Assembly: GCA_900766925.1 (NCBI GenBank)
Contig: CAAFXG010000024.1
Span: 14,351 to 78,350 of the forward strand
Direction of reading: 5' to 3'
Length of the DNA stretch: 64,000 nt
Origin: Lachnospiraceae bacterium
GTDB taxonomy: Bacteria; Bacillota; Clostridia; Lachnospirales; Lachnospiraceae
Of the stretch, positions 35,296 through 44,563 are shown piece after piece. The notes under the pieces are model-generated. The model did not search any database. It was not told the origin of the DNA and worked only from the letters and a program-made list of their open reading frames with translations. Both the position numbers and the translations under genes were made by a program. Within the stretch, counting starts at the first letter, position 1; each line of letters opens with the position of its first letter.

Positions 35296-36342
35296 TTATA
35301 AAAACTGCTCCAGCTCAGATTTATCATTTGAATATTTCATGGCATTCGCCTTTGTAATTACACCAATCTGCATAAGTCTTGCCAGATCGTTATTAAGTGT
35401 ATGCATACCATATGCGCTTCCTGCCTGCATTAACGAACCCAGCTGATGGCATTTATTCTCACGTATCTGATTACAAACAGCATCTGTTCCAATTAGAATC
35501 TCAGTTGCAACAACTCTTCCATTCCCCCTTGAATTCGGAATCAGACACTGTGTTATTACACCATTCAAAACCCCCGCAAGCTGTGTTCTGATTTGATTTT
35601 GGATACTTGCCGGGCATGCATCAATAATTCTGTCTATAGTCTGTGCTGCCCCGGTTGTATGAAGTGTCGACATAACCAGATGTCCTGTCTCAGCCGCTGT
35701 TAATGCTGCAGAAATAGTTTCATAATCACGCATCTCACCAACGAGAATTATATCCGGGTCCTCACGCAGGGCACTTCTTAAAGCAGACGCAAAGGTTTGT
35801 ACATCACGACCAACCTCCCTCTGATGCACAAGAGCCATCTTTCTTTCATACATATACTCAACAGGATCCTCAATAGTTATAATATGGTCAGGTCTTGTCG
35901 AATTAACATGGTCTATCATGGAAGCCAAGGTTGTAGACTTACCTGAGCCGGTCGGACCTGTAACAAGAATGAGTCCCCTTGGCATATTTGCAAGCTCTGT
36001 TAATACCGGCGGTAGCCCAAGCATATCCATTGACGGAATGGATGAATTAAGCAATCTTATTGTTGTCGCCAGTCTTCCATCCTGCTTAAATACATTTACA
36101 CGCTGTCTGTTCCCATCGGGAGTCTTAATTGCAAAATCAGCATCTATCCCCTCGTCCAATGCCCTTCTTTGCTCATCCGTTATCATTTCAACTATCATGG
36201 TTAATGTATCTGCATTACCCGGCTGTTCAGGTGCATTCTGCAATCTTCCGTTTATTCTGAACATTAGCGGCATTCCAACGCTCATGTGTATATCCGAGCA
36301 CCCCATTTGTCTTGCCGTCATTATAATGTTATCAATTAGCAT
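35296..36342 (-). CDS. pilT: Pilus retraction ATPase PilT
   Basis: Hexameric ATPase that depolymerises type IV pili and drives twitching. 348 residues. N-terminal PAS-like region (ARQMGCSDIHMSVG), Walker A GPTGSGKST near residue 132, the Asp box ITIEDPVEYMYE, Walker B REDPDIILVGEMRD, and the His box TAAETGHLVMSTLHT, all typical of PilT. The presence of PilT indicates a retractable pilus rather than a simple pseudopilus. It lies 20 nt after pilB with GGAGGAG upstream. Confidence 0.96.
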   Translation of the reverse strand: MLIDNIIMTARQMGCSDIHMSVGMPLMFRINGRLQNAPEQPGNADTLTMIVEMITDEQRRALDEGIDADFAIKTPDGNRQRVNVFKQDGRLATTIRLLNSSIPSMDMLGLPPVLTELANMPRGLILVTGPTGSGKSTTLASMIDHVNSTRPDHIITIEDPVEYMYERKMALVHQREVGRDVQTFASALRSALREDPDIILVGEMRDYETISAALTAAETGHLVMSTLHTTGAAQTIDRIIDACPASIQNQIRTQLAGVLNGVITQCLIPNSRGNGRVVATEILIGTDAVCNQIRENKCHQLGSLMQAGSAYGMHTLNNDLARLMQIGVITKANAMKYSNDKSELEQFL

Positions 36343-36362
36343 ATTTGTATCTCCTCCTTTAA

Positions 36363-38048
36363 TTACTCATAATACGCAACCTTAACAAGCTCATCCACGG
36401 TTGTAACCCCCTGTTCAACAAGCTCCAGCGCACTGTTTTTGAGGGTACTCATTCCCTGTTCGCGAATCGCAAATTCTTTTATCTCCTCAACAGATGCCCC
36501 CTTAGTTATAAGCTCCCTGACATTCTTATCTACCATAAGAATTTCGTGTATTGATACTCTTCCCTTATAGCCTGTATTATTACACTGCCTACAGCCTTTA
36601 GCATGCTTAACCTGCGCAAATCTTTTGCCCGCAATTACAACCTCATCCTCTGTCATAGGACCTGTCTCACTGCAGAAAGGACATACCTTTCTGACAAGTC
36701 TCTGAGCAATAATACCTACCAGTGAACTTGCTATCATATATGGCTCAACACCCATATCAACAAGACGCACAACTGATGATGCCGCATCATTTGTATGGAG
36801 TGTGGAAAGCACAAGATGTCCTGTTATGGCAGCTCTTACGGATATAGAGGCAGTTTCTGCATCACGCGTCTCTCCAACCATAATAATGTCAGGGTCCTGT
36901 CTCAGCAATGCTCTTAATCCAACCTCAAAGGTTAAACCCGCAATATTATTTACCTGCATCTGATTGAGCTTGGCCACATTTTTCTCTACAGGATCCTCAA
37001 TCGTTGAAATATTAACACTTCTCTTAGACAGCTCCTCCAATACCATGTAAAGGGTTGTTGACTTACCGGAGCCCGTAGGTCCTGTTACATATATAATACC
37101 ATTTGGTGACTGTAGCATCTTCTTTACAAGTCCATAATTTCTATCAGTCATACCAAAGGTTCCAAGATGATCAATTGTAGAATTAGTAGCCAAAAGTCTA
37201 AGAACAGCTTTTTCTCCAAATACTGTCGGGATTACCGATACACGGACATTAAGATTTACACCCTCAATATTAATTCGAAAATGCCCATCCTGCGGAATTC
37301 TTCGTTCAGCTATATCCAAATCTCCAAGAATCTTAATTCTTGCAATAAGTGAGTTATGAATGTTTTTGGCAAGCGTCATAAATTCAGTAATTACACCATC
37401 CATTCTCATTCTTACATTGGTATGGGTTTCGAACGGCTCGATATGTATATCTGATACATTTGAATTATACGCTCTAATCAAAATACTGTTAAATAAGTTG
37501 ATAATAGGTGTATCATCATCACCATCCTCGATACTTATCTCTACTGTTTCAGCGACCTGTGTGGATGATGCTGCCGCCTTCTGAGCCGCCTGTCTTGCAG
37601 ATACCTCAGAGTAGTAATACTGGATGGAATTCTCAAGAGGGACCTTTTCACAAAGTGAAATATGTAAATCCATACCCACAACCTGTCGTATATCTTCGAT
37701 ACCGTAGAAGTTGAGGGGGTCATCTACCACTATGTAATATACTCCATCCGCAATTTTATAGCCCATCATGTTGTATTTTTCTGCAAGAACCTTTGGAATC
37801 ATTTCCACAGCCTTAACATCAACACTAAGGTCACTTATATTAACAACCTCATAATCAAGTCTCTTTCCAAGAGCCTCAAGCATCTGTTTTTCGGTTATAA
37901 AGCCTAATGCAATTAATGCTCCGCCAAGACGGACACCCTTATTTTCCTTCTGATATGCAATAGCCTGACCAATCTGGTCATCATTGATATATCCAAGCTC
38001 CTGCAATACATCACCAATACGTATATTTTTGTTGATTCTCATTTCCAT
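36363..38048 (-). CDS. pilB: Pilus extension ATPase PilB (GspE family)
   Basis: Cytoplasmic ATPase that powers pilin polymerisation. 561 residues. N-terminal MshEN-type domain (IGDVLQELGYI, ALIALGFITEKQMLEAL) that in relatives binds c-di-GMP, then Walker A GPTGSGKST near residue 324, the Asp box, Walker B RQDPDIIMVGETRD and a tetracysteine zinc site (CPFC ... CRQC) at about 460-495. It follows the PilO-like gene by 5 nt with GAGGAA as ribosome site. No c-di-GMP binding test is possible from sequence alone. Confidence 0.96.
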   Translation of the reverse strand: MEMRINKNIRIGDVLQELGYINDDQIGQAIAYQKENKGVRLGGALIALGFITEKQMLEALGKRLDYEVVNISDLSVDVKAVEMIPKVLAEKYNMMGYKIADGVYYIVVDDPLNFYGIEDIRQVVGMDLHISLCEKVPLENSIQYYYSEVSARQAAQKAAASSTQVAETVEISIEDGDDDTPIINLFNSILIRAYNSNVSDIHIEPFETHTNVRMRMDGVITEFMTLAKNIHNSLIARIKILGDLDIAERRIPQDGHFRINIEGVNLNVRVSVIPTVFGEKAVLRLLATNSTIDHLGTFGMTDRNYGLVKKMLQSPNGIIYVTGPTGSGKSTTLYMVLEELSKRSVNISTIEDPVEKNVAKLNQMQVNNIAGLTFEVGLRALLRQDPDIIMVGETRDAETASISVRAAITGHLVLSTLHTNDAASSVVRLVDMGVEPYMIASSLVGIIAQRLVRKVCPFCSETGPMTEDEVVIAGKRFAQVKHAKGCRQCNNTGYKGRVSIHEILMVDKNVRELITKGASVEEIKEFAIREQGMSTLKNSALELVEQGVTTVDELVKVAYYE

Positions 38049-38053
38049 AAGTT

Positions 38054-38818
38054 CTATTCCTCACACATGTATATTTCAATACTTATCATTAAAACATTGT
38101 TATCAACAAGTTCATATATAGAATCCGTATTTTCGCCATCCGTTTCATCAGAAAGCTTTACACTCTGTTCATTCGACCATTCATAACTGATTACTCTTAA
38201 TTTTTGCTTAGATGTAGACAGGTCATTAATCAGTTTCAATAATCTGTCATATTCGCCGCCAAGTCTCAAGGTTACGGTAGCTGCATATATACCGGTTCCG
38301 GTATACATATCATACAGTTCATCCGGATTTGAACCTGCAGGATTATCCAAAGCTGTCAAATCGGCTGTTTCATCGTCATCTTCCGCATAAACACCCGACT
38401 CTTCTTCAAGCTCTTCCTGTGAAAGAAGAATCGCTTTTTCAGAATATTTATACGGCTCCAGTTCCGACTCTGCCTCCGGCATGTCTATATTCAGGTCATA
38501 TGCGTATAAACCGTAATTAAGAACAAGCTCAGTAAAATATCGGTCTATCTCATCACTGGACATCATGCCAAAGAACTGTGCCCTTGATTCAAGTATCTGC
38601 TTTTCCATATTTTCATTGTCAATTTCAAACATCGGAACCTGCAGAAGCTTTAGGTCGTTAATCTCCTTTAACTCCTCCTGCTCTATTATCTCATCCTTGT
38701 ATTCGAAGATATCCTTAATCATAGGGTATATTCCCCAATATCCAATACACACAACTATAACAAAAATTGACAAACCGATAAGGAGCTTTTTATCTCTTGC
38801 TGTCATTTCCATCTTCAT
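38054..38818 (-). CDS. PilO-like inner-membrane alignment protein
   Basis: 254 residues: a short cytoplasmic tail, one transmembrane helix at about 13-32 (IGLSIFVIVVCIGYWGIYP), a coiled-coil-like stretch rich in Glu and Lys at about 35-80, an acidic low-complexity linker, and a C-terminal alpha/beta domain. This is the PilO/GspM layout, although sequence identity to known PilO is weak. It sits directly between the PilM-PilN fusion and PilB, exactly where PilO belongs. AAGGAGG ribosome site. Confidence 0.7.
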   Translation of the reverse strand: MKMEMTARDKKLLIGLSIFVIVVCIGYWGIYPMIKDIFEYKDEIIEQEELKEINDLKLLQVPMFEIDNENMEKQILESRAQFFGMMSSDEIDRYFTELVLNYGLYAYDLNIDMPEAESELEPYKYSEKAILLSQEELEEESGVYAEDDDETADLTALDNPAGSNPDELYDMYTGTGIYAATVTLRLGGEYDRLLKLINDLSTSKQKLRVISYEWSNEQSVKLSDETDGENTDSIYELVDNNVLMISIEIYMCEE

Positions 38819-38831
38819 ATCAATTACCTCC

Positions 38832-40286
38832 TTATCTTCCTGCCGATTCAGCCAGTTCGCAGCTCACATGAATATCCCACAATCCATCCGAATCATCATA
38901 TGTATATCCGGTATAATCTATTCTACTGAATATATCCTCGGACATAAGATTTTTGATGAAAATATTAATATTATCAACTGTATCGGAGCTTGCAGATATT
39001 ACAATGTTCCCCTGTTCAGCCTGAAAGGACTCAAACGTCACTTCCGCATATTTACCTGCACACTCAGTTATCTTATTCATTACCACATTATTTCCAACAG
39101 GGTAGGTATAAATATTCTCATCTATATCATTGATGGCATTGTACTGTGCTAAAAGAAAGCTGTTTCTCTGCAACAACACATCATATCTTGCAACATCCAT
39201 CATCGTTATAGGGTTTTCGTTATATTCTTTAATCTTTTCAAGCTCATTTTTCTTAATGAGCTTCATGGTGTAAGCAGCACCAAGACCTATAAGCATAACA
39301 GCCAATGATACCCCGATTGCAACAAAACCCGCAACACTTCGTTCCTCACCCGGCTTCTTGGTATGCTTTGAATTATGATGAAATAAAGTATAATAATTCT
39401 GCCACTTACCATTTTGTACAAGACCACTGGCCGGCTGAAGGGCATTCTGAATATCCACGTTGTTATATTGAATACTTCCATCATCAAATATTTCAATGTT
39501 AGCCTGTACTCCCTGTGAATAAATTGCCTCACGGTATAAAGGAAAAGCACTAGCATTTATTCCGGCCAATACTACCGACTCAAGAGGATATTCAATCTGA
39601 TGAGCCTGCATGAACTGTATAATCTGGCTTACAGATTTTGCAATATCATTTGCATAATCCTCTGTTCCCTGTTCATGAAAGCATCTTGTGCTGTTAAAAT
39701 AGTAAAAGCCTCCATTAACCCACAACAAAGTTGTCAAAGTCATCCTGTCCGCAATCTGAATTATGAAGGTTTTATACTTCTTCCCAGTTGTCATCGATAT
39801 CAGACCGATTAAGCTGCTTTCTCCCGAATAGATTCCGGACAGCTTAACACCAATCTCAGAAAAGATTTCTATGTAATCCTTTATGAAATCAGGATAAATA
39901 GCTTCAACGTACAGCTTCTTCATCTTGTTTTCTGATGAAATCTGAATATGTCCATACAAAAAATCATCATCACGCCTTACATCAGCAAACTCTCTCTCAA
40001 TAAACTCCAGGGTTTTCCTGTCATTAAGAGCAGGCATCTCAATTGTTTTTCCAACAAACTTTGTACTGTTAATTACAAGAATAACATCCTTAACAGGAAG
40101 CCTGTTTTGTGCCCAGAAATCTCTGAGGAAACCTGCAAACAGCTCCATATCCATAATCATTCCGTTAATTATGCTTCCGTCAGGTGCATCACCTGCGTAA
40201 TATTCATTAACCACAATCTTTTTATTACCCTGTGTACCGGTTACAACCTTTATCTGCTGATTTGCTAAATATACTACTGTACTCAA
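38832..40286 (-). CDS. PilM-PilN fusion protein
   Basis: 484 residues. About 1-290 is an actin-like PilM domain (MSTVVYLANQQIKVV, VILVINSTKFVGKTIEMPAL, SESLIGLI-like GESSLIGLISM). A transmembrane helix follows at about 312-338, then a PilN-like extracytoplasmic segment with a coiled coil and an alpha/beta domain. In Proteobacteria these are two proteins that bind each other through the short N-terminal PilN tail; here one chain supplies both. The start codon is TTG with GAGGTGA about 9 nt upstream. Assignment rests on layout and position; a few residues match PilM motifs. Confidence 0.75.
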   Translation of the reverse strand: MSTVVYLANQQIKVVTGTQGNKKIVVNEYYAGDAPDGSIINGMIMDMELFAGFLRDFWAQNRLPVKDVILVINSTKFVGKTIEMPALNDRKTLEFIEREFADVRRDDDFLYGHIQISSENKMKKLYVEAIYPDFIKDYIEIFSEIGVKLSGIYSGESSLIGLISMTTGKKYKTFIIQIADRMTLTTLLWVNGGFYYFNSTRCFHEQGTEDYANDIAKSVSQIIQFMQAHQIEYPLESVVLAGINASAFPLYREAIYSQGVQANIEIFDDGSIQYNNVDIQNALQPASGLVQNGKWQNYYTLFHHNSKHTKKPGEERSVAGFVAIGVSLAVMLIGLGAAYTMKLIKKNELEKIKEYNENPITMMDVARYDVLLQRNSFLLAQYNAINDIDENIYTYPVGNNVVMNKITECAGKYAEVTFESFQAEQGNIVISASSDTVDNINIFIKNLMSEDIFSRIDYTGYTYDDSDGLWDIHVSCELAESAGR

Positions 40287-40306
40287 AATATCTCACCTCT
40301 TTTTCA

Positions 40307-41506
40307 TTAGTATGAACTAGCCATATTCTGATATGAACCATAAATCGGCTGAATAACGGATATAATAATAAATCCAACTACAACAGCCATAACAACAATC
40401 ATTGCAGGCTCGAGATATGAAACAAGCTTATTTAAAGCAACTTCCGAATCATACTCTAACTGATTGGCAATTGATACCAGCATTGTATCAAGTGCTCCTG
40501 TCTCTTCTCCGACCATGATTGAGGATGAAAGCTTTTTGGTAAAGCCATCAACCTTATCAATTGCTTCACTTAAATTTCCACCGGCTCTAACCTCTGCTAT
40601 CACCTGCTCAAACTGTCCTTCAATATACGAATTACCTATAGTTCCCTTTGTAATCTGAAGACAATTGATAATAGATATACCTGCTGAGTACAGACTTGAC
40701 AGGGTTCTTGCAAATCTTGCCGTGTAAATAACCTTCCTAAGCTTACCAAGCACAGGCAGACGCAATTCCATCCTGTCAATCTGATATCTAATTGCCGGAA
40801 TTGACGTCAAAACCTTAAATAAAATGTATATTACAGCAGCAAAAATAATTAACATATACCACTTTGTCTTAACATAATTGCTGATACCCAGCATAATCGT
40901 GGTACTTGCAGGGAGCTTATCCATCTGCGAAAATAAATCCTTAAACTGTGGAATCACATATCCCATGATAATTGCCACAACAATCACGATGAGCACACAG
41001 AGGATTTTGGGATAAGTCATTGAGCTCTTTACCTTCTGGTTAAGACGGTACTCCTTGTCATAATGTCCTGCCATTTGAAGGGATATTTTATCCATGTTAC
41101 CACTGGACTCAGCACTCTTAATCATATTAATAAACAAAGGTGGAAATGCATCTCCCTGTTCTATCAGTGCATCAGAAAATGACATTCCCGAACGCACCTG
41201 TTTAAGAACAGACGCATATATCTCCTTCTCCTTCGGATTAATTGATTCATCCTCGGATACAATTCTTAATGCCTTTACCAGAGTAACACCTGCACCAAGC
41301 AGTTCACCTATATTTTTGGCGAATTCAGACAAGGCATTTGACTTGATTCTTCTGTTATTAACCTTTTCAACAACCGGCTTTGCAGAAATCAGATATTTTT
41401 TATCAAGCTTTAGCTTTTCATGCAGGTCTAACTCATCCTGCGCCTGAAGGGAGCCGCTTATTGTTTTTCCGTTCTCATCCTGCGCCCTGTATTTATATAG
41501 TACCAA
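40307..41506 (-). CDS. pilC: Pilus inner-membrane platform protein PilC (GspF family)
   Basis: Polytopic scaffold that couples ATPase motion to pilin insertion. About 399 residues with two homologous GspF domains (FAKNIGELLGAGVTLVKALRI near 62-82; FARTLSSLYSAGISIINCLQI near 265-285) and three transmembrane segments, the last near the C-terminus (VVMAVVVGFIIISVI). I place the start at TTG 41506, giving MVLYKYRAQDENG, the typical PilC start, with GGGAGG 8 nt upstream; the longer frame has no ribosome site. Confidence 0.93.
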   Translation of the reverse strand: MVLYKYRAQDENGKTISGSLQAQDELDLHEKLKLDKKYLISAKPVVEKVNNRRIKSNALSEFAKNIGELLGAGVTLVKALRIVSEDESINPKEKEIYASVLKQVRSGMSFSDALIEQGDAFPPLFINMIKSAESSGNMDKISLQMAGHYDKEYRLNQKVKSSMTYPKILCVLIVIVVAIIMGYVIPQFKDLFSQMDKLPASTTIMLGISNYVKTKWYMLIIFAAVIYILFKVLTSIPAIRYQIDRMELRLPVLGKLRKVIYTARFARTLSSLYSAGISIINCLQITKGTIGNSYIEGQFEQVIAEVRAGGNLSEAIDKVDGFTKKLSSSIMVGEETGALDTMLVSIANQLEYDSEVALNKLVSYLEPAMIVVMAVVVGFIIISVIQPIYGSYQNMASSY

Positions 41507-41563
41507 GTTTTTTTCCTCCCATTTCAGCAATCATGTAAATATATCCAATATTACATCCTGCTA

Positions 41564-42367
41564 TTAGTACATAATCATTTGTTCAATATTTTTAAAGCTC
41601 ATAATATAATTTATATACAACTGTATAAGATAATCACCAAAATTATTTATCAGGGCAATCAGAATTCCCATACATAAAAATGGTCCAAATGCAAAATAAC
41701 CCTTTCTATCCTTCTTTTTGGTAATGAGGAGATATGCGCCATATGCACCTCCCCCTAATACTCCGATGAAAAATGCTGCAACAACACCCTTCCATCCCAG
41801 TAAAAATCCGGCCGCCGCCATCAGCTTAACATCACCGCCACCGAAGCCGTTAAGCAATACAGCAAGCAAAAACATTGGTGTACTGACAGCAAACACTCCA
41901 ATAAGACGCTCCACGATGTCAGGACCATCTAAAATCCAGATTGAAGCTATGCCCAAAGCCAAAAGAATAATATTTAATACGGGTGGTATTTCCTGTGTAT
42001 CTGCATCTATAAATGTAATAACCGTAAGATCACATAAAACAATAAATACAAAAAAAGTCTGCAGGGAAATCCCATAAAATGCCGCACACAAAAGCATTAA
42101 GAAGCCTCCCATAAGTTCTATAAGAAGCGGTCTTTTCTTTAAACTGCCACCACAATATCTGCATTTTCCTTTGAAGCGTATTTGCGAAAATATTGGTACA
42201 ACATCAACAAATTTTTGTTCATGTCCACATAGCTCACATTCACTGTGTTTCTTAAGTAAGTTATCCTTTACAGGAAGACCCTGTATCACTATATTTAAAT
42301 ACGAGAAAACCACAGCTCCCATCATAAACAAAATCAAACTTATCAACACATAGAAAAAATATAACAT
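41564..42367 (-). CDS. pilD: Prepilin peptidase / N-methyltransferase PilD
   Basis: Polytopic aspartate protease that cleaves and methylates prepilins. The zinc-binding cysteines of the methylase loop are present (CELCGHE ... CRYCGG, about residues 44-75). The two catalytic aspartates lie in DADTQEIPP (about 121) and GGGDVKLM (about 177). 267 residues, full length. Its presence within the locus supports processing of the five prepilin-like proteins made here. Confidence 0.95.
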   Translation of the reverse strand: MLYFFYVLISLILFMMGAVVFSYLNIVIQGLPVKDNLLKKHSECELCGHEQKFVDVVPIFSQIRFKGKCRYCGGSLKKRPLLIELMGGFLMLLCAAFYGISLQTFFVFIVLCDLTVITFIDADTQEIPPVLNIILLALGIASIWILDGPDIVERLIGVFAVSTPMFLLAVLLNGFGGGDVKLMAAAGFLLGWKGVVAAFFIGVLGGGAYGAYLLITKKKDRKGYFAFGPFLCMGILIALINNFGDYLIQLYINYIMSFKNIEQMIMY

Positions 42368-42370
42368 ATT

Positions 42371-42805
42371 TTAGTCTCCATCATACCTTAATATTTCAAA
42401 AATGTAATTTACCTTCCAGGTATCTCCCTTCTCGTCATCATAAAAATATATAACCTGATACCTTCCTCGCTGATATACAAAGCCTGTCACAATCCTGTTT
42501 TTGGCATCATATGAGGTTACATTGACATCACAGTCCATCTCAAGGAAGTCCCTTATTTTTTCTATACTTCCCTTTTTCATACCATTCTTTCGGCTTGAAT
42601 CAAACACAGAAGAACCATTTCCATAAGCCTCTATATCCAATACCTGTAGCTTAAGCTTAACATTTTTTGCTTCCCGTAATGCCAGTCTTCCCTCTGTAGA
42701 TAACCTGAAATATATAAATAACGGACAACAGATAACAAATACCAGAACAATTACCAATAACCCTATTTTGAACTTTCTTAGTTTTTCTTTTTTGGTGCAA
42801 TTCAT
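42371..42805 (-). CDS. Small single-span membrane protein of the pilus locus
   Basis: Not recognised. 144 residues: a Lys-rich cytoplasmic tail, one transmembrane helix at about 15-35 (IGLLVIVLVFVICCPLFIYF) and an extracellular alpha/beta domain of about 105 residues with DDEKGDTWKVNYIFEIL near the C-terminus. It lacks a prepilin cleavage site (no G|xxxxE), so it is not a pilin. ATG 42805 is chosen because GGGAG lies 9 nt upstream; the earlier ATG directly abuts that site. Tight packing (4 nt to pilD, 22 nt from the prepilin) argues for a pilus accessory role, perhaps PilP-like or assembly-related. Confidence 0.6.
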   Translation of the reverse strand: MNCTKKEKLRKFKIGLLVIVLVFVICCPLFIYFRLSTEGRLALREAKNVKLKLQVLDIEAYGNGSSVFDSSRKNGMKKGSIEKIRDFLEMDCDVNVTSYDAKNRIVTGFVYQRGRYQVIYFYDDEKGDTWKVNYIFEILRYDGD

Positions 42806-42827
42806 ATTATCCATCTCCCGGTATTTT

Positions 42828-43421
42828 CTAATTAAACTCTATCTTATCTACATTGATACATTTTATGTAATAAGTTGACACATACTCCCCATATCTGTCA
42901 CTTTTAATAGCCAGCGTCATTGTAAGTACATTGTCAGGATAATCATCTCCCGGATTTGAAAAATTCAAACCGCTAACCTGATATCCCATGTACGCTTTAG
43001 AATCAAATTTCCAATCAACAGCCTCATATTTGACAGTTCCCTCCGTAACCTCTTCATAGTGAATATTAATATAATCACCAATCGGTGCACCATCTGCAAG
43101 CTGCGGTGTTACGGAAATCACAACATTACTTCCCGTCCCATCCGTAAATGAAATGCTGTCAATATTTCCACCTTCAGTAACAGTAGGTATATTAGCCGGA
43201 TTAGCGTTTTCTATCTGACCAACTATCTTGTTTGCAATCATATTCGAAACCTGCATACCCTGAGCGGCTCCCTTTGCATTACTATATATGAATACAGTAT
43301 AGCTTATCACTCTCGTTGCTGCCACCATAAATAAACCTAACAGAGCAAAAGTAGCTATCATCTCAACAAGAGTCATTCCCTTATTATTAAATTTTTTTGA
43401 AATTTTTCTGATAATCTTCAA
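42828..43421 (-). CDS. Minor prepilin (class III signal)
   Basis: 197-residue prepilin. The basic leader ends KKFNNKG|MTLVEMIATFALLG; Glu5 is present, with the hydrophobic helix to about residue 40. The head is beta-rich (YINIHYEEVTEGTVKYEAVDW). Methionine at position 1 of the mature chain is less usual than phenylalanine but accepted. Starts with TTG; GAGGTGG lies about 9 nt upstream. Likely a PilW/GspJ-like initiation-complex subunit by size and position (inference). Confidence 0.82.
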   Translation of the reverse strand: MKIIRKISKKFNNKGMTLVEMIATFALLGLFMVAATRVISYTVFIYSNAKGAAQGMQVSNMIANKIVGQIENANPANIPTVTEGGNIDSISFTDGTGSNVVISVTPQLADGAPIGDYINIHYEEVTEGTVKYEAVDWKFDSKAYMGYQVSGLNFSNPGDDYPDNVLTMTLAIKSDRYGEYVSTYYIKCINVDKIEFN

Positions 43422-43457
43422 ATTTTAGCCACCTCTTACTGCTAATTAAACAAAACC

Positions 43458-43853
43458 TCACGGCAAATTATTAAAAAAGTATATATCCACATTAAGAACA
43501 TCCTCCTGGTCTGCAGGACTAACCGTAGACGAAGATATTTTATACATATCGATAGCCAAATCTATTTTGTCATGAGCCCCCGGCATAGCGTCCGATGGAA
43601 CAAGCGCCAAATCTGTACCTTCAGGTGTAAGTCCCTGAACGGTCGAATAAGAATATAGCTTAGCCTGCAAGCCTTCCTGAAGCTTTCTTATGTCGACAGC
43701 CTCCATATACATCTTATTCGAAGACGAAATAATGCCACTTAAGCTTCCCAGAAAAATTATCAGCAAAACAAATCCCATGAGCACCTCAACCATTGTCATA
43801 CCCTTATCAGAGAAGCCTTTATATTTGTCTTTTATCATTGTAATTATTCTCAT
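43458..43853 (-). CDS. Minor prepilin (class III signal)
   Basis: 131-residue prepilin with cleavage site GFSDKG|MTMVEVLMGFVLLI and Glu5. A short head follows, ending in NVDIYFFNNLP. ATG 43853 is chosen since GAGG lies 9 nt upstream; a GTG five codons earlier has no clear site. Short size and place next to the other minor prepilin fit a PilV/GspI-like subunit (inference). Confidence 0.8.
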   Translation of the reverse strand: MRIITMIKDKYKGFSDKGMTMVEVLMGFVLLIIFLGSLSGIISSSNKMYMEAVDIRKLQEGLQAKLYSYSTVQGLTPEGTDLALVPSDAMPGAHDKIDLAIDMYKISSSTVSPADQEDVLNVDIYFFNNLP

Positions 43854-43864
43854 TACACATAACC

Positions 43865-44527
43865 TCACATTGCGACTGATAAATACTCTTTCTGTATCGT
43901 ATACTTCTGTATATCCCTATCCGTACCCCTGCTACAGGTAATATATGCTGTTATGGTATATGAACCGGCAGAAGACTCCTCTGATGAGGATGGACTGCCG
44001 GCATTTTCACCACTGCCAGCATTTTCACCACTGTCGTCCTGATCATCTCCCTCGGAAGGATTGTCAGACTCATCTTCATCATCCCCTGCATCATTAAGTG
44101 AATATGTAAGCCTGACGGCGACTTCATATCCGTCGGCTGTACCTGAATGGTCCAAATTCAGCACAAGCTCCGAAACAACTGTTGGATTTTGATTTTCTTC
44201 ATCATATTCGTCCATACTGATCCAATAACCATCTGCAATCTGTTTGTGCAAATACTCAATCAGCTTGGAATCGGGATTTTTTAACTCTTCACCCAATGTT
44301 TCCGCAAAGCTCTGGGCCATAAGCTTACACTGTGTCTGAATCGTCTGTCTGTTTGTCTGGGAATATAGTGTGTACGTAACCATAATCAAAGACAGACAAA
44401 ACGCAAGAACTACAACACCCACAACAAGCGAAACAACCATGGCAAGACCTGAATTGTCGTTTAGCTTAGCCAATATTTTATTTTTGAATATACCTAAAAT
44501 TGAGGTAGTCTTGTTCTTACGTTTCAT
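43865..44527 (-). CDS. PilX/GspK-like pseudopilin without Glu5
   Basis: 220 residues. A basic N-terminus is followed by NSG|LAMVVSLVVGVVVLAF, a pilin-type helix in which position 5 is Val rather than Glu, as in GspK and PilX-type subunits that cap a pseudopilus tip. The head is interrupted by an acidic spacer of about 45 residues with the tandem repeat SGENAG, then a last beta-rich segment. Gene order directly after the giant prepilin suggests both belong to the same tip complex (inference). AAGGATGG ribosome site. Confidence 0.65.
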   Translation of the reverse strand: MKRKNKTTSILGIFKNKILAKLNDNSGLAMVVSLVVGVVVLAFCLSLIMVTYTLYSQTNRQTIQTQCKLMAQSFAETLGEELKNPDSKLIEYLHKQIADGYWISMDEYDEENQNPTVVSELVLNLDHSGTADGYEVAVRLTYSLNDAGDDEDESDNPSEGDDQDDSGENAGSGENAGSPSSSEESSAGSYTITAYITCSRGTDRDIQKYTIQKEYLSVAM

Positions 44528-44563
44528 TTGTCCATCCTTTATTTTGTAAATATAACTAAAAAT

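Noticed and set aside
43865..44527. Recent expansion of the SGENAG repeat as a phase-variable tract
   Set aside because: Only two copies of 18 nt are present and a change would stay in frame, so no switching is evident.
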